37,747 nt of DNA, from NCBI GenBank assembly GCA_903862845.1, contig CAIOZS010000076.1:1-37747 (forward strand), written 5' to 3'. This DNA comes from an uncultured Thermoleophilia bacterium (GTDB lineage: Bacteria; Actinomycetota; Thermoleophilia; UBA2241). The notes under the pieces are model-generated. The model saw only the letters and a list, made by a program, of their open reading frames with translations. It was not told the origin of the DNA and made no database searches. The translations under genes were made by a program, and so were the position numbers. This document shows positions 6,371 to 17,439 of this stretch, in pieces; positions within the stretch are counted from its first letter, which is position 1; every line of letters starts with the position of its first letter.

Positions 6371-7390
6371 CTACGAGAGCAGCCGCGCCAGGGCCAGCTC
6401 GACCACCAGCCTGTCGCTGTGGTTCACGCCGGCCGCCGTCTCGAGCGTAGCCGGCGCCCGTCCGCGCATCCCGGGTTCGGCCACAGCCAGTGCCCTGTAG
6501 GCCTTGTCGAAGCGGCGCCGGTCGTAGTTCTTGCGCTGCTCCAGCAGCTTCTTGGCCGTGAAGGGATGGACCTTGAGCTGCTTCGCCGCCGTCGACTGGT
6601 CGCTGGTGGGGAGCTGCCACGCTTCCTCGAGCTTGCGCACGTGCCGCAGCAGGCTGTAGAAGACGCGGTTCGCGTCGTCCTGAGGATCGCCGGACGCGAA
6701 GATCGACTCGAGGAGCGCGAAGGCCCGCGTGCGGTCGCGGTGGCCGACCGCGTCCATGAGGTCGAAGATGCGCGCCTCGTCGTCGGGCGCGCAGACCGCG
6801 TCCACGTCCTCGGCCGTGGCCTCGGCGCCGCGGCAGTACAGAGCGAGCTTCTCGATCTCGCGCTCCAGGCGCTCGCTGTGCCCCGGCTCCTCGCCGCAGA
6901 CGTCGAGCAGGTGCCGCGCCACGGCGGCGCCCATCGGCAGCCGCCGGGCCGCCGCCCGTTCGCGCACCCAGCCGGCCATCTCGTACCGCTTCGGCAGGTC
7001 AAAGCTGAGGACGTCACCGGTCTTCAGGACGGTCTTGTACAGGGCGTCGTCCTTGGCCCACTTCTCCGCCTCCAGGGCGAGGCAGGTGCCGGGCATCGGA
7101 TCGTGGATGTAGGCGATCAGCTCCTTGCGCTCCTTCATCTTGAAGTGGTGCGCGTTGAACACAAGAAGGAGACGCGTGCCGAGCGCGAACCCGGGCGTAT
7201 CGGCGGCCTCGAGCACGGCCCGCAGATTCGCCCCCGTGGTCGCGCTCTCTACCTCGAACGCGGCCACGTTGATGTCGCTGCCGCTCTCGGCGATCACCCG
7301 CCGGCGCAGCCGCTGGACGGCGCGCCGCACCTTGGGCCGGTCGCTGCCGACGATGAGGTAGACGGGCTTGAGGGGGGCTGGTTCGCTCAC
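6371..7390 (-). CDS. holA: DNA polymerase III delta subunit
   Basis: The delta subunit of the clamp-loader complex, which opens the sliding clamp for the replicative polymerase. The 339-residue protein has the HolA layout. An N-terminal AAA-like domain starts with PVYLIVGSDRPKVRRAV (about 9-25), with GSD in place of a functional P-loop, as is normal for delta. Then come a lid (ERLEREIEKLALY, about 173-185) and a C-terminal helical collar (HVRKLEEAWQL, QLKVHPFTAKKLLEQ). The start is GTG 7390 without a clear ribosome site. Its position between comEC and rpsT is the conserved actinobacterial one, here interrupted by the ABC transporter pair on the other strand. Confidence 0.93.
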   Translation of the reverse strand: MSEPAPLKPVYLIVGSDRPKVRRAVQRLRRRVIAESGSDINVAAFEVESATTGANLRAVLEAADTPGFALGTRLLLVFNAHHFKMKERKELIAYIHDPMPGTCLALEAEKWAKDDALYKTVLKTGDVLSFDLPKRYEMAGWVRERAAARRLPMGAAVARHLLDVCGEEPGHSERLEREIEKLALYCRGAEATAEDVDAVCAPDDEARIFDLMDAVGHRDRTRAFALLESIFASGDPQDDANRVFYSLLRHVRKLEEAWQLPTSDQSTAAKQLKVHPFTAKKLLEQRKNYDRRRFDKAYRALAVAEPGMRGRAPATLETAAGVNHSDRLVVELALARLLS

Positions 7391-7439
7391 GGTGGCCGAA
7401 GGATAGCACGCGCAGCAGTCGTTCCCGCAGCCCGCTTGC

Positions 7440-7468
7440 TCGACGAAGGCGAGGCCGCCGTCTAGGAT
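7440..7468 (+). promoter_or_regulatory. Candidate promoter of the ABC exporter pair
   Basis: TCGACG (7440-7445) and TAGGAT (7463-7468) lie 17 bases apart, each four of six to consensus. The predicted start is about 40 bases upstream of the GTG at 7517, which has a good ribosome site (AAGGAG at 7507-7512). Confidence 0.4.
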
Positions 7469-7516
7469 TCCGGTGGCCGCGCGCCTCGCGCCGCCGCCGC
7501 CGCCCGAAGGAGAAGC

Positions 7517-8821
7517 GTGCGCCTCATCGCCGCGTCAGTGTCGATCGGTTCACCGCTCATCGTGGCGCTGCTCGCGGTGCTCGCGCTCGTCGAGCTCGGG
7601 CTCCTTGCGTGGGCGCTGCTCGACCTGGCCAAACGCCCGGCCGACCGGGTCGCCGGCGGCAGCCGGCTGCTCTGGCTGCTGCTGTGCCTCTTCGTGCAGT
7701 TGATCGGGCCGCTGATCTACCTCGCTGTCGGGCGGCTGCCCGCGGCGCCGCGGGCGCTGCCCCGGCCCCAGGCTCCGGGCGGCGAAGGTCACGTCGCCCG
7801 CGCCGCAGCGGCACTCTATGACGCGGCCGCATCGCGAGCGCGCGGAGCCGCCGGCGACGCGCCGCCCGGGCCGGAGGCAGACGCTGAGCGCCTCGGACCG
7901 GCCGTCGAGCTGGTCGGCGTACGCAAGGTCTTTCGCACCACGGCGGCTCTCGACGGCCTCTCGCTCAGCGTGCCGGAGGGCTCGGTGTTCGGCTTCCTCG
8001 GCCCTAACGGAGCCGGCAAGACCACGACGCTGCGCATCCTCGCCGGGCTCGCCCGTCCCAGCTCCGGCGCGGCGCGCGTGCTCGGACGCGACGTCTCGGG
8101 GGCCGGCGGCGACGTGCGCGCCCTCATTGGCTATTTGCCCGACGTGCCGGCCTTCTACAAGTGGATGACGGCGCCCCAGTACCTGCGCTTCGCGGGCAGC
8201 CTCTTCGGACTGCGCGGCGACGTCCTCGAGGCACGCGTCGCCGCGCTGCTCGATCTCGCCGGCCTCGCCGGCGTGGGCACGCGTATCGGCGGCTTCTCGC
8301 GCGGCATGAAGCAGCGTCTCGGCGTGGCTCAGGCACTGGTCAACGCTCCCCGCCTGCTGCTCCTCGACGAGCCCACCAGCGCCCTCGACCCTATCGGGCG
8401 GCGCGAAGTGCTCGACATGGTCGCCGCCCTGCGCGGCCGCACCACCGTGTTCTTCTCGACGCACATTCTCGCCGACGTGGAGCGCGTCTGTGACACCGTC
8501 GCCATCATCGATCACGGGCGGGTAGCCGCGCACGCGCCCATCGACGAGCTTCGCCGGCGGCGCGGCGGGCTCAGCCGCCTGGCCGTCGAGGTCGACGAGC
8601 CGCCGCTTCTGGTGGCCGCGCTCGAGGGCGCCGCGTGGCTACGCGCCGTCGAGGTCGCCGAGGACGGCGGCCTGCGCCTGGCCACCGACGACCTCGAGAC
8701 GGCGCAGCGCGAGCTGCCCGCGCTGGTCGCGCACCTGGGGCTCGCGCTGCGCCGCCTCGAGAGCGACGAGCTGAGCCTCGAGGACGTCTTCGTCGATCTG
8801 GTGGAGGGGGCACCCCGATGA
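7517..8821 (+). CDS. ABC transporter ATPase with fused N-terminal PLDc_N membrane domain
   Basis: A 434-residue protein. Residues about 12-74 form two membrane helices with the PLDc_N pattern (LVELGLLAWALLDLAKRP ... LLWLLLCLFVQLIGPLIYLA), normally a small stand-alone or phospholipase-leading domain. A 50-residue Ala/Pro linker follows. From about 128 comes a complete ABC ATPase: Walker A GPNGAGKTT (162-170), signature FSRGMKQ (260-266), Walker B LLLDEPTSALD (281-291) and the H-loop His (FFSTH, 315). The C-terminal 100 residues resemble the regulatory tail of ABC-2 exporters. The stop overlaps the permease start (ATGA), so the two work together as an efflux or multidrug-type exporter of unknown substrate. 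The fusion is unusual. Confidence 0.9.
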   Translation: MRLIAASVSIGSPLIVALLAVLALVELGLLAWALLDLAKRPADRVAGGSRLLWLLLCLFVQLIGPLIYLAVGRLPAAPRALPRPQAPGGEGHVARAAAALYDAAASRARGAAGDAPPGPEADAERLGPAVELVGVRKVFRTTAALDGLSLSVPEGSVFGFLGPNGAGKTTTLRILAGLARPSSGAARVLGRDVSGAGGDVRALIGYLPDVPAFYKWMTAPQYLRFAGSLFGLRGDVLEARVAALLDLAGLAGVGTRIGGFSRGMKQRLGVAQALVNAPRLLLLDEPTSALDPIGRREVLDMVAALRGRTTVFFSTHILADVERVCDTVAIIDHGRVAAHAPIDELRRRRGGLSRLAVEVDEPPLLVAALEGAAWLRAVEVAEDGGLRLATDDLETAQRELPALVAHLGLALRRLESDELSLEDVFVDLVEGAPR

Positions 8822-9582
8822 GGGGCTTCGGGGCCTTCCTCGGCAAGGAACTGCACGAGACGGCGCACACCTGGCGCATCTGGGTGCTGCCCGCGTTCAT
8901 CCTCTTCTCCGGGCTGTCGTCGCCGCTCATCACCTTTCTCATGCCGACCCTGGTCGACCGGCTCGGCGGCATGCCGCAGGGCTTCACCATCTCGGTGCCG
9001 GATCCGACCGCCCTGGCGGCATACGTCGAGTACCTCGGCAACCTCGGCGAGCTCGTGCTGTTCGCCCTCGTGATCGCCTACGGCGGCATCGTCAGCTCGG
9101 AGGTGCGCAGCGGCACCGCGGCCCTGGCGCTGTCCAAGCCGTTGTCGAGAGGCGCTTTCGTGCTCGCCAAATGGCTGTCCCAGGTGCTCGTGATCGCCGT
9201 CGCGGCCGTTGTGGGGACGGCGGCGTGCATCGCTCTCACGGCCGCCCTGCTGGGCGTCGGACCGGCGGCGGCGGCGGTCGCCGCGGTGGCCCTATGGTCC
9301 GTGTACGCGATTGTGATGCTGAGCGCCATGGTCTTGCTGAGCGCCGTGCTGCCGGCGCCGGCGGCCGCGGCCGGCGCCGGCATCGGCGTGTACGCCTCGT
9401 TCGCCGTCCTCGCCCAGTTCGAGGCCACGAGCCGCATCACTCCGGCGGGGCTCATGCCTGCCGCACAGGCCGTCCTGAACGGCGCCCCGGCGCATTGGCA
9501 GGCGCCGCTCGCGACGGGCATCGCCGTGAGCGCTGCCTGCTTGGCCGCGGCCGTCTGGCGTTTCGCGCGCCGCGAGATCTGA
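8818..9582 (+). CDS. ABC-2 type transporter permease
   Basis: A 254-residue membrane protein with about six hydrophobic segments. The N-terminal FLGKELHETAHTWRIWVLPA leads into the first helix, and the middle holds IVSSEVRSGTAALALSKPLS, the cytoplasmic coupling motif of ABC-2 permeases (E.R.GT...L..P.SR). It ends FARREI. It starts at ATG 8818, overlapping the stop of the ATPase gene by four bases, so the two are translationally coupled and form the exporter. The substrate cannot be inferred. It faces comEC convergently; the 70 bases between hold GC-rich inverted repeats (for example GCCCGC/GCGGGC at 9603-9617). Confidence 0.85.
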   Translation: MRGFGAFLGKELHETAHTWRIWVLPAFILFSGLSSPLITFLMPTLVDRLGGMPQGFTISVPDPTALAAYVEYLGNLGELVLFALVIAYGGIVSSEVRSGTAALALSKPLSRGAFVLAKWLSQVLVIAVAAVVGTAACIALTAALLGVGPAAAAVAAVALWSVYAIVMLSAMVLLSAVLPAPAAAAGAGIGVYASFAVLAQFEATSRITPAGLMPAAQAVLNGAPAHWQAPLATGIAVSAACLAAAVWRFARREI

Positions 9583-9653
9583 CGCCCCGGGCGAGCGGCG
9601 CCGCCCGCCGCGCGGGCCGCGGCGTGAGCCACAGCGCCCCTGCGTGAGCCGCG

Positions 9654-12038
9654 CTACCCGCCGCGGCTCGCGCTGACCTCGAGGCCGCGCGGCGCGGCCG
9701 TCAAGGCGATCTCGCCGCGCTGGTCGGTGCGCGCGCAGGGCACGCCGCCCGCCGCCAGAAGGGCCAGCATCTCGGGCGTCGGGTGACCATACGTGTTGGT
9801 GCCTACCGAGATGACCGCCAAGACCGGGGCGAGCGCAGCGAGCTCCGCCTCGTCGAGGCCGCCGCGGCTGCCGTGGTGGGGCAGCTCGACGACGGCGCAC
9901 GCGGGCAGGTCAAGCCCTTCGAGCACGGCGCCTTCGGCGTCGCCCGGCACAAGCGCGCGCCGGCCGCCGAGATCGGCCAGCACCACGAGCGCCGTGTCGT
10001 TCTCGCTCTGATTGCCGCTCTCGCCCTTGGGCGGCGAGGTGGGCAGCACCCGCAGGCTCCAGCCGACGCCCGCGACCTGCACCGGCGTCTCGCACCAGCG
10101 CACCTCGGTGCCCGCCGCCGTGAGTCTGGCGGCGATGGCGTCGAGCGCCACCGACGGCGCCGGCGGACGGGGCAGCAGCGCCGTGGTGATCGGGATGCTC
10201 CCCACGACGTCCGAGAGCCCGGCGGTATGGTCGGCGTGACCATGCGAGAGCACGAGCAAGTCGATGCGCTGGACGGCATGGGCGCGCAGGGTGCGGGCCA
10301 GCGGCGCCGGGCCCGCATCGATGAGCACCGTGGGACCGCCCGGCGCCTGGAACAGCGCCGCCGCGCCTTCTCCGACGTCGAGGAACGTGAGCGTGGGCAG
10401 GCGGGGCGGGGACGCCGGCAGAGGCGCGAGCAGCAGCACCGCCACCGCGAGACCGGCGGTCGCGGCCACCAGCGCAGGGCGCCGGCGGCGGTCGCGGACG
10501 TAGGCCATCAAACCGCCCCCGGCACGCCGCGCGAGCCCGGCGACGACCGCCAGCTCGCCGCAGAGCGCGAGCAAGAGGAGCAACCTCAGGCTCACCCCGC
10601 GCCACTCGTACACGGCGAACGGCAGGCGGCCGAAGAATCGCGACACCTCGAGGAGGAACCCGATGAAGAGCCCCGCGACGATGTTCAGCGGGGCCGACAG
10701 CCAGCGGCCCACAAACCCGAGCAGCAGCGACAGCATGCCGACGAACATGATGGGCCCGAGCACGAATCCCCCGGCCACGTTGGCCGGGACGCTCACCAGC
10801 GAGGCGGAGCCGAAGGTGAGCATCGAGATGGGCGCCGTGGACAGGCTCGCCGCCGTGGTGACCCCAACCTGCTGCGGCAGAGCTCCGGGGAGAAACCCGA
10901 AGAGCCGCGTGATGGGCCGCGCCAGCAGCAGCAGACCAGCTACCGCGCCGAACGAGAGCTGAAAGCTGACGTCGAAGAGATTGTTCGGGTTGCGCGTGAG
11001 CAGCCACGCCGCCGGGACCAGCCACAGCAGCCAGCCGTCGGTGGGCCGTGAGGCCAGCACCGCGAGCAGCCCGGCGATGCCGGCGACGCCGGCGCGCACG
11101 ATGGACGGCGACGCCCCGGTGAGCAGCACGTAGGTGGCGACAATGGGCACGAGGAGCGTGGTGCGAACGAGGCGCGGGATGCCCAGCAGCGAGAAGGCGA
11201 AGGCCCACATGCTGCAGAGCAGGATGACGTTCTCGCCGGAGACGGCCATGATGTGCAGCAGGCCGCTGCGCCGGAAGTCGTCGATCGAGCCCTGGTCGAC
11301 GCCCTCGTCGTCGCCGAGGACCATGCCCTGCAGCACCTCGCTCACCGGGGGGTGCACGCCGGCGCGCAGATGCGCGCGGGACGCCAGACGCAAGCGGTCG
11401 ATGGCTCCCTGGAGGCCGCCGCGGCGGCCGATCACGCGCAGAGCGTCAAAGCGGCCCTCGAGCGTGACGTGCTCGCCGCGGCGACGCAGATACCGGCCGT
11501 AGTCGAAGGCGCCCGGCTTGGGCACCGGCAGCGGCGCGACGCGCACGGAGTCCACCTCGATGACGGCGCCCTCCACAAGGGCGCCGCAGGAATCGAGCAC
11601 GAAGGGCTTTGCGTCCTGCAGCCGCAGGCGCAGGTGAGCGGGCGCGGCGAGAGGCACGCCGCTCACGGCCGTCACGGCGACGGCGAGCGTGACCTGGTCG
11701 TCTTTGGCCGCCGGCAGGTCGGTGAGCACGGCGGTCAGGGTCACGTAGTGGCCCTCGTGGGCCTGGAGCGAGGAATGCCCGAGCGCCTGCAGACGGCTGC
11801 CTCCCACAGCGAGCCCGGCGACGCAAAACAGGGCAGCGACGCAAAGGGGGAGCGCCAGCAGCCAGGCCGGCGACGAACCCTGGGCAGAGCCACGCCGCAG
11901 CGCCACGACCATGGCCGCCGCAGGGCCGGCGGCGCCCAGCAAGAGACACCACCACGCGGGCCTCACGGCGAGCGCCAGGCAGAGACCGCCGCAGTACGCG
12001 GCGGCGAACACGTGCAAGGGGGCGACTCTGCGCAGCAC
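9654..12038 (-). CDS. comEC: ComEC/Rec2 DNA-uptake channel protein
   Basis: A 794-residue inner-membrane protein that carries incoming single-stranded DNA into the cytoplasm in natural transformation. The order is classical: N-terminal helices, a DUF4131/OB-like soluble part, then the competence domain of multiple helices (MAVSGENVILLCSMWAFAFS, LTGASPSIVRAGVAG). A metallo-beta-lactamase-like domain follows from about residue 545 (TFLDVGEGAAALFQ, SHGHADHTAG at 598-607, VVELPHHGSRGG). The HGHADH site is intact, suggesting active hydrolase geometry. It starts at GTG 12038, six bases after the comEA stop. With ComEA alone it does not prove competence, since pilus genes are not in view. Confidence 0.93.
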   Translation of the reverse strand: MLRRVAPLHVFAAAYCGGLCLALAVRPAWWCLLLGAAGPAAAMVVALRRGSAQGSSPAWLLALPLCVAALFCVAGLAVGGSRLQALGHSSLQAHEGHYVTLTAVLTDLPAAKDDQVTLAVAVTAVSGVPLAAPAHLRLRLQDAKPFVLDSCGALVEGAVIEVDSVRVAPLPVPKPGAFDYGRYLRRRGEHVTLEGRFDALRVIGRRGGLQGAIDRLRLASRAHLRAGVHPPVSEVLQGMVLGDDEGVDQGSIDDFRRSGLLHIMAVSGENVILLCSMWAFAFSLLGIPRLVRTTLLVPIVATYVLLTGASPSIVRAGVAGIAGLLAVLASRPTDGWLLWLVPAAWLLTRNPNNLFDVSFQLSFGAVAGLLLLARPITRLFGFLPGALPQQVGVTTAASLSTAPISMLTFGSASLVSVPANVAGGFVLGPIMFVGMLSLLLGFVGRWLSAPLNIVAGLFIGFLLEVSRFFGRLPFAVYEWRGVSLRLLLLLALCGELAVVAGLARRAGGGLMAYVRDRRRRPALVAATAGLAVAVLLLAPLPASPPRLPTLTFLDVGEGAAALFQAPGGPTVLIDAGPAPLARTLRAHAVQRIDLLVLSHGHADHTAGLSDVVGSIPITTALLPRPPAPSVALDAIAARLTAAGTEVRWCETPVQVAGVGWSLRVLPTSPPKGESGNQSENDTALVVLADLGGRRALVPGDAEGAVLEGLDLPACAVVELPHHGSRGGLDEAELAALAPVLAVISVGTNTYGHPTPEMLALLAAGGVPCARTDQRGEIALTAAPRGLEVSASRGG

Positions 12039-12044
12039 TCCCGG

Positions 12045-12698
12045 TCACACCGTGATGCTGTCTTTCATGGCGGCGAACTTGGCGTCGCCGATGCCGGACA
12101 CGTTCTTGATGTCGTCGATCGTCTTGAAAGGACCGTTGGCGGTGCGGAAGTCGATGATCTTCTGCGCGGTGGCCGGGCCTACCCCGCTGAGAGCATCGAG
12201 CTCCTCCAGCGTGGCGGTATTGATGTTTATGGGAGCGCCGGGCGTCGCGGCCGACCCACCGGCCGCGGCGGACGACCCGGACGCGGCGGAGCTCCCCGTG
12301 CCCGCCGAAGACCCGGCGGCGACGGTCGCGGCGCGCTCGGGCACCATGATCTGCTGGCCGTCGACGACCTTGGCGGCAAGGTTCACGCCGTCCAGCTCGG
12401 CCTTCGCGACGGGCCCGCCGGCGAGCGCCAGCGCGTCGGCGACGCGGGCGCCGGCCGGGACGCGCACGACGCCCGGCGACTTGACCGCGCCGCACACGTA
12501 GACGACCACGTCGGCCGCCGCCGACGGACTGGCTGCGACGGCCGGAGAAGCCGGCGGCGGGGACGCTGGGGCGAGCACCAGCGGTTCGCCGCCGGCCGGG
12601 CCAGCCGCTTTCGGCAGCACGACGTAGCGCACACCGACGGCCAGGACGACCGCGGCGATGGCCACGTAGGCGTAGATCTGACGACGCGGGAGCTGCAT
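12045..12698 (-). CDS. comEA: ComEA DNA-binding competence protein
   Basis: A 217-residue membrane-anchored protein that binds double-stranded DNA outside the membrane and hands it to ComEC. It has an N-terminal helix (about 9-29) and a Pro/Ala linker. An SLBB domain follows (VVVYVCGAVKSPGVVRVPAG ... GQQIMVPE, about 60-120), then a long Ser/Gly/Ala-rich linker. It ends with a helix-hairpin-helix DNA-binding pair (ININTATLEELDALSGVGPA ... NVSGIGDAKFAAMKD). ATG 12698 is chosen because GGAGG lies five bases upstream; the GTG at 12704 abuts that site. It forms an operon with comEC. Confidence 0.94.
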   Translation of the reverse strand: MQLPRRQIYAYVAIAAVVLAVGVRYVVLPKAAGPAGGEPLVLAPASPPPASPAVAASPSAAADVVVYVCGAVKSPGVVRVPAGARVADALALAGGPVAKAELDGVNLAAKVVDGQQIMVPERAATVAAGSSAGTGSSAASGSSAAAGGSAATPGAPININTATLEELDALSGVGPATAQKIIDFRTANGPFKTIDDIKNVSGIGDAKFAAMKDSITV

Positions 12699-12843
12699 GG
12701 CCACCTCCAGGAGGAACGCGGACGAGAACCTCGCAGGCGCCCGCGACGTGCGGCGCGCCAGTTCCCGAAAGGCTAGACCCAGGCGAGTCGCGCGTCATCG
12801 CCCCCGAGGGGGGATTCGAGGGGGTGACACTGAGCGCCGGCCG

Positions 12844-12910
12844 CGCGCGCGACGAGCGCCCGGCCCGCGCCGGGCGCCGCGTCCGCGCGCGACGAGCGCC
12901 CGGCCCGCGC
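12844..12910. repeat. 27-bp direct repeat, two copies, 40-bp period
   Basis: The 27-base unit beginning CGCGCGCGACGAGCGCC occurs at 12844-12870 and exactly again at 12884-12910, separated by 13 bases. It lies in the 300-base gap between leuS and comEA. Apart from the terminator at 12936-12975 I see no other element in this gap, and no promoter could be read with confidence. Confidence 0.7.
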
Positions 12911-12935
12911 GGATCCGCCCTCTGGGCAGACGCGC

Positions 12936-12975
12936 AAGGGCCGGGGAGAGGCGCTGTCGCCCCTCCCCGGCCCTT
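12936..12975. terminator. Hairpin terminator after leuS
   Basis: AAGGGCCGGGGAG (12936-12948) pairs perfectly with CTCCCCGGCCCTT (12963-12975). An inner GGCG/CGCC pairing closes the loop CTGT, giving one long stem of about 17 pairs. It lies 24 bases beyond the leuS stop on the minus strand. There is no long U-tract on that strand, so termination may depend on the stem alone. Confidence 0.65.
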
Positions 12976-12998
12976 GAGCCGCGCCGCCCTCGGCAGGC

Positions 12999-15476
<2,478 letters not shown>

Positions 15477-15653
15477 GTGGTCCTCTCTGGCGGCCGTCCG
15501 CGGCGCGCCCGCGGCCGCGAGGCCCCCGGGCGCCCAGCGCCTGATTCTACACGAGCGCGGCCGTACCCGACGGCGCGGCCGCGCCGGCCGCGCGCCGCTG
15601 CAGGCATCCTCCCCGCCGCCGTTCGCCGCACCTTTGGAGCGCGCCGGCCGAAG

Positions 15654-15682
15654 TTGCCACTCACTGCGAGGCTGGGTATACT
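15654..15682 (+). promoter_or_regulatory. Promoter of tRNA-Ala
   Basis: TTGCCA (15654-15659) and TATACT (15677-15682) are separated by exactly 17 bases, five of six matches each to the sigma-70-type consensus. The tRNA begins 35 bases after the -10 element, leaving a short leader. It is one of the two best promoters in the window. Confidence 0.8.
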
Positions 15683-15716
15683 TCCTTGCTTGCCGGCACT
15701 GCCGGCGCCCTTCGGT

Positions 15717-15792
15717 GGGGGTATAGCTCAGCTGGGAGAGCGTCTGGCTGGCAGCCAGAAGGTCAGCGGTTCGAGCCCGCTTACCTCCACCA
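15717..15792 (+). tRNA. tRNA-Ala(GGC)
   Basis: A complete 76-base cloverleaf. The acceptor GGGGGTA pairs with TACCTCC and contains the G3-U70 pair that identifies alanine tRNA. The D-arm is GCTC...GAGC. The anticodon stem TCTGG/CCAGA encloses the loop CTGGCAG, giving anticodon GGC (reads GCC and GCU codons). The T-arm is AGCGG-TTCGAGC-CCGCT, and the CCA end is encoded. It stands alone between leuS (-) and the spermidine-synthase-like gene (+). Confidence 0.97.
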
Positions 15793-15829
15793 TCTTCCCC
15801 GGCTCAGCGCGTCGCGCGCGGCGTTCGAG

Positions 15830-15844
15830 TAGACTCTGACACCG
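15830..15844 (+). promoter_or_regulatory. -10 element suggesting a leaderless transcript
   Basis: TAGACT (15830-15835) ends eight bases before the GTG start at 15844, and there is no ribosome binding site between. This spacing places the transcription start on or next to the start codon, as in leaderless actinobacterial mRNAs. No good -35 is visible. Confidence 0.4.
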
Positions 15845-17394
15845 TGAGCCCGGAACCCGCCGCACCCCGCCCCCACGCCCTCACCGCGCTCGTCTTCTTC
15901 GCCGGCATCGGCTCGATGGCCACCGAGATCTGCGCCTCTCGTCTACTCGCGCCCTACTACGGATCATCCACCGCCGTGTGGGCCAACATCATCGGCCTGA
16001 TCCTCGCGGCGCTGTCACTGGGTTACTGGTTCGGCGGCAGGCTCGCCGACAGGCACCCGTCCGCCACTCTCCTGGCGACGATCGTCATCGCCGCGGCGGC
16101 GCTGATCGCCGCGGTACCCTTCGTCGCGCGGCCCTTTCTCGACCTCTCGGTACGCGGCATCGAGACGCTCTCGACCGGCGCCGTGCTGGGCTCATTTGCG
16201 GCGGCGCTCGCGTTGTTCGCGCCGCCGGTCGTGCTGCTCGGCATGGTCACGCCGTTCGCGGTCAGGCTCGCGGCGACCGGCGTGGCCGACGCCGGCCGCG
16301 TCGCCGGCCGCATCTTCGCGCTGTCCACCGCGGGCAGCATCCTGGGCACTTTTCTCGCGGCGCTCGTCGCCATCCCGCTGATCGGCACGCAGCGCACGAT
16401 GCTGTGCGCCGCGGCGATCATCGCCTTCGCCGCCGTACCGCTGCTGGGCCGCCGCCGCCTTGTCCCGGGCCTCGTCGCGGCGGCCGCCATCGCAGCGCTC
16501 CTCGCCCTGCCGCCGGGGGTGGTCAAGGCCGAGACCGGTCTCATCCACGAGGAGGAGTCCCGCTACCAGTTCATCCAGGTGGTGCAGCAGGGGACCGAGC
16601 GCCGCCTGTACCTCAACGAAGGTCTCGCCATCCACTCACTGTGGCGCGCCGACACCGTGCTCACCGGCGGCGAGTGGGACATGTTCCTCACGGCGCCGCC
16701 GCTACTCGGCCGGCCGGCGGCGCGTGTTGCCATTCTTGGCAACGCCGCCGGCACCACGGCGCGCGCCTTCGGCGTCTACTACCCTGAGGCGCGCATCGAC
16801 GGCGTGGAGATCGACCCGGCGGTGAGTGCCGTCGGGCGCCGCTACTTCGGTCTCGCCGACAACCCCGCGCTCACCGTGGTGACCGCCGATGCGCGCCCCT
16901 TCCTGCAGGAAAGCCACGCGCGCTACGATCTCATCTTCATCGACGCCTACCGGCAACCCTACGTGCCCTTCTACCTGGCGACCCGCGAGTTCTTCCGCCT
17001 GGTACGGCAGCGGCTGCGCCCCGGCGGCATCGTGGCGCTCAACGTCTCCACGGTGCCGGGGGACCACCGCCTCGCGGAGGCCGTGGCCGGCACGCTGGCC
17101 ACAGAGCTCCCCCAGGTCGTCACCTGGCAGGCGCTCACCTTCAACCAGTTCGTCGTGGGCCTGAGCGCGCCGCAGTCGCGAGCGGTCATGACCGCTCGCC
17201 TTCTGGCGGCGCCGGCGGCCCTGCTGCCGGACGCGCGCCTCTTCGCGCGTGACTTGCGCACGGCCGCGCCTGCGGCGCGGCCGTGGACCGACGACCGCGC
17301 GCCCGTCGAGTGGGTCACGGACCGCATGATCGCCGCCTACGCCCTGCGCGGCGCCGCCGGCACGGAGGAGCTCCTCCCCACGGCGCCGCGCTGA
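15844..17394 (+). CDS. Membrane-anchored spermidine synthase-like protein
   Basis: A 516-residue fusion protein. Residues about 10-215 hold seven or so hydrophobic helices (FFAGIGSMATEICASRLLAP, then IIGLILAALSLGYWFGGRLA), the MFS-like membrane part seen in bacterial fused spermidine synthases. The C-terminal half is a spermidine-synthase-type Rossmann domain. It has the SAM/dcSAM loop VAILGNAAGTTARAF (about 294-308), the acidic strand DGVEIDPAV (about 319) and the gate region FIDAYRQPYVPFYL (about 365-378). The canonical catalytic D-x-x-D of true aminopropyltransferases is replaced by DAYRQ, so polyamine synthesis is uncertain; an unknown aminopropyl- or methyl-transfer at the membrane is equally possible. 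Confidence 0.8.
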   Translation: MSPEPAAPRPHALTALVFFAGIGSMATEICASRLLAPYYGSSTAVWANIIGLILAALSLGYWFGGRLADRHPSATLLATIVIAAAALIAAVPFVARPFLDLSVRGIETLSTGAVLGSFAAALALFAPPVVLLGMVTPFAVRLAATGVADAGRVAGRIFALSTAGSILGTFLAALVAIPLIGTQRTMLCAAAIIAFAAVPLLGRRRLVPGLVAAAAIAALLALPPGVVKAETGLIHEEESRYQFIQVVQQGTERRLYLNEGLAIHSLWRADTVLTGGEWDMFLTAPPLLGRPAARVAILGNAAGTTARAFGVYYPEARIDGVEIDPAVSAVGRRYFGLADNPALTVVTADARPFLQESHARYDLIFIDAYRQPYVPFYLATREFFRLVRQRLRPGGIVALNVSTVPGDHRLAEAVAGTLATELPQVVTWQALTFNQFVVGLSAPQSRAVMTARLLAAPAALLPDARLFARDLRTAAPAARPWTDDRAPVEWVTDRMIAAYALRGAAGTEELLPTAPR

Positions 17395-17439
17395 GCGCCG
17401 GCCGAAGATGGCACGGCGGCGCTCTCCTGGGTCGCAGCG

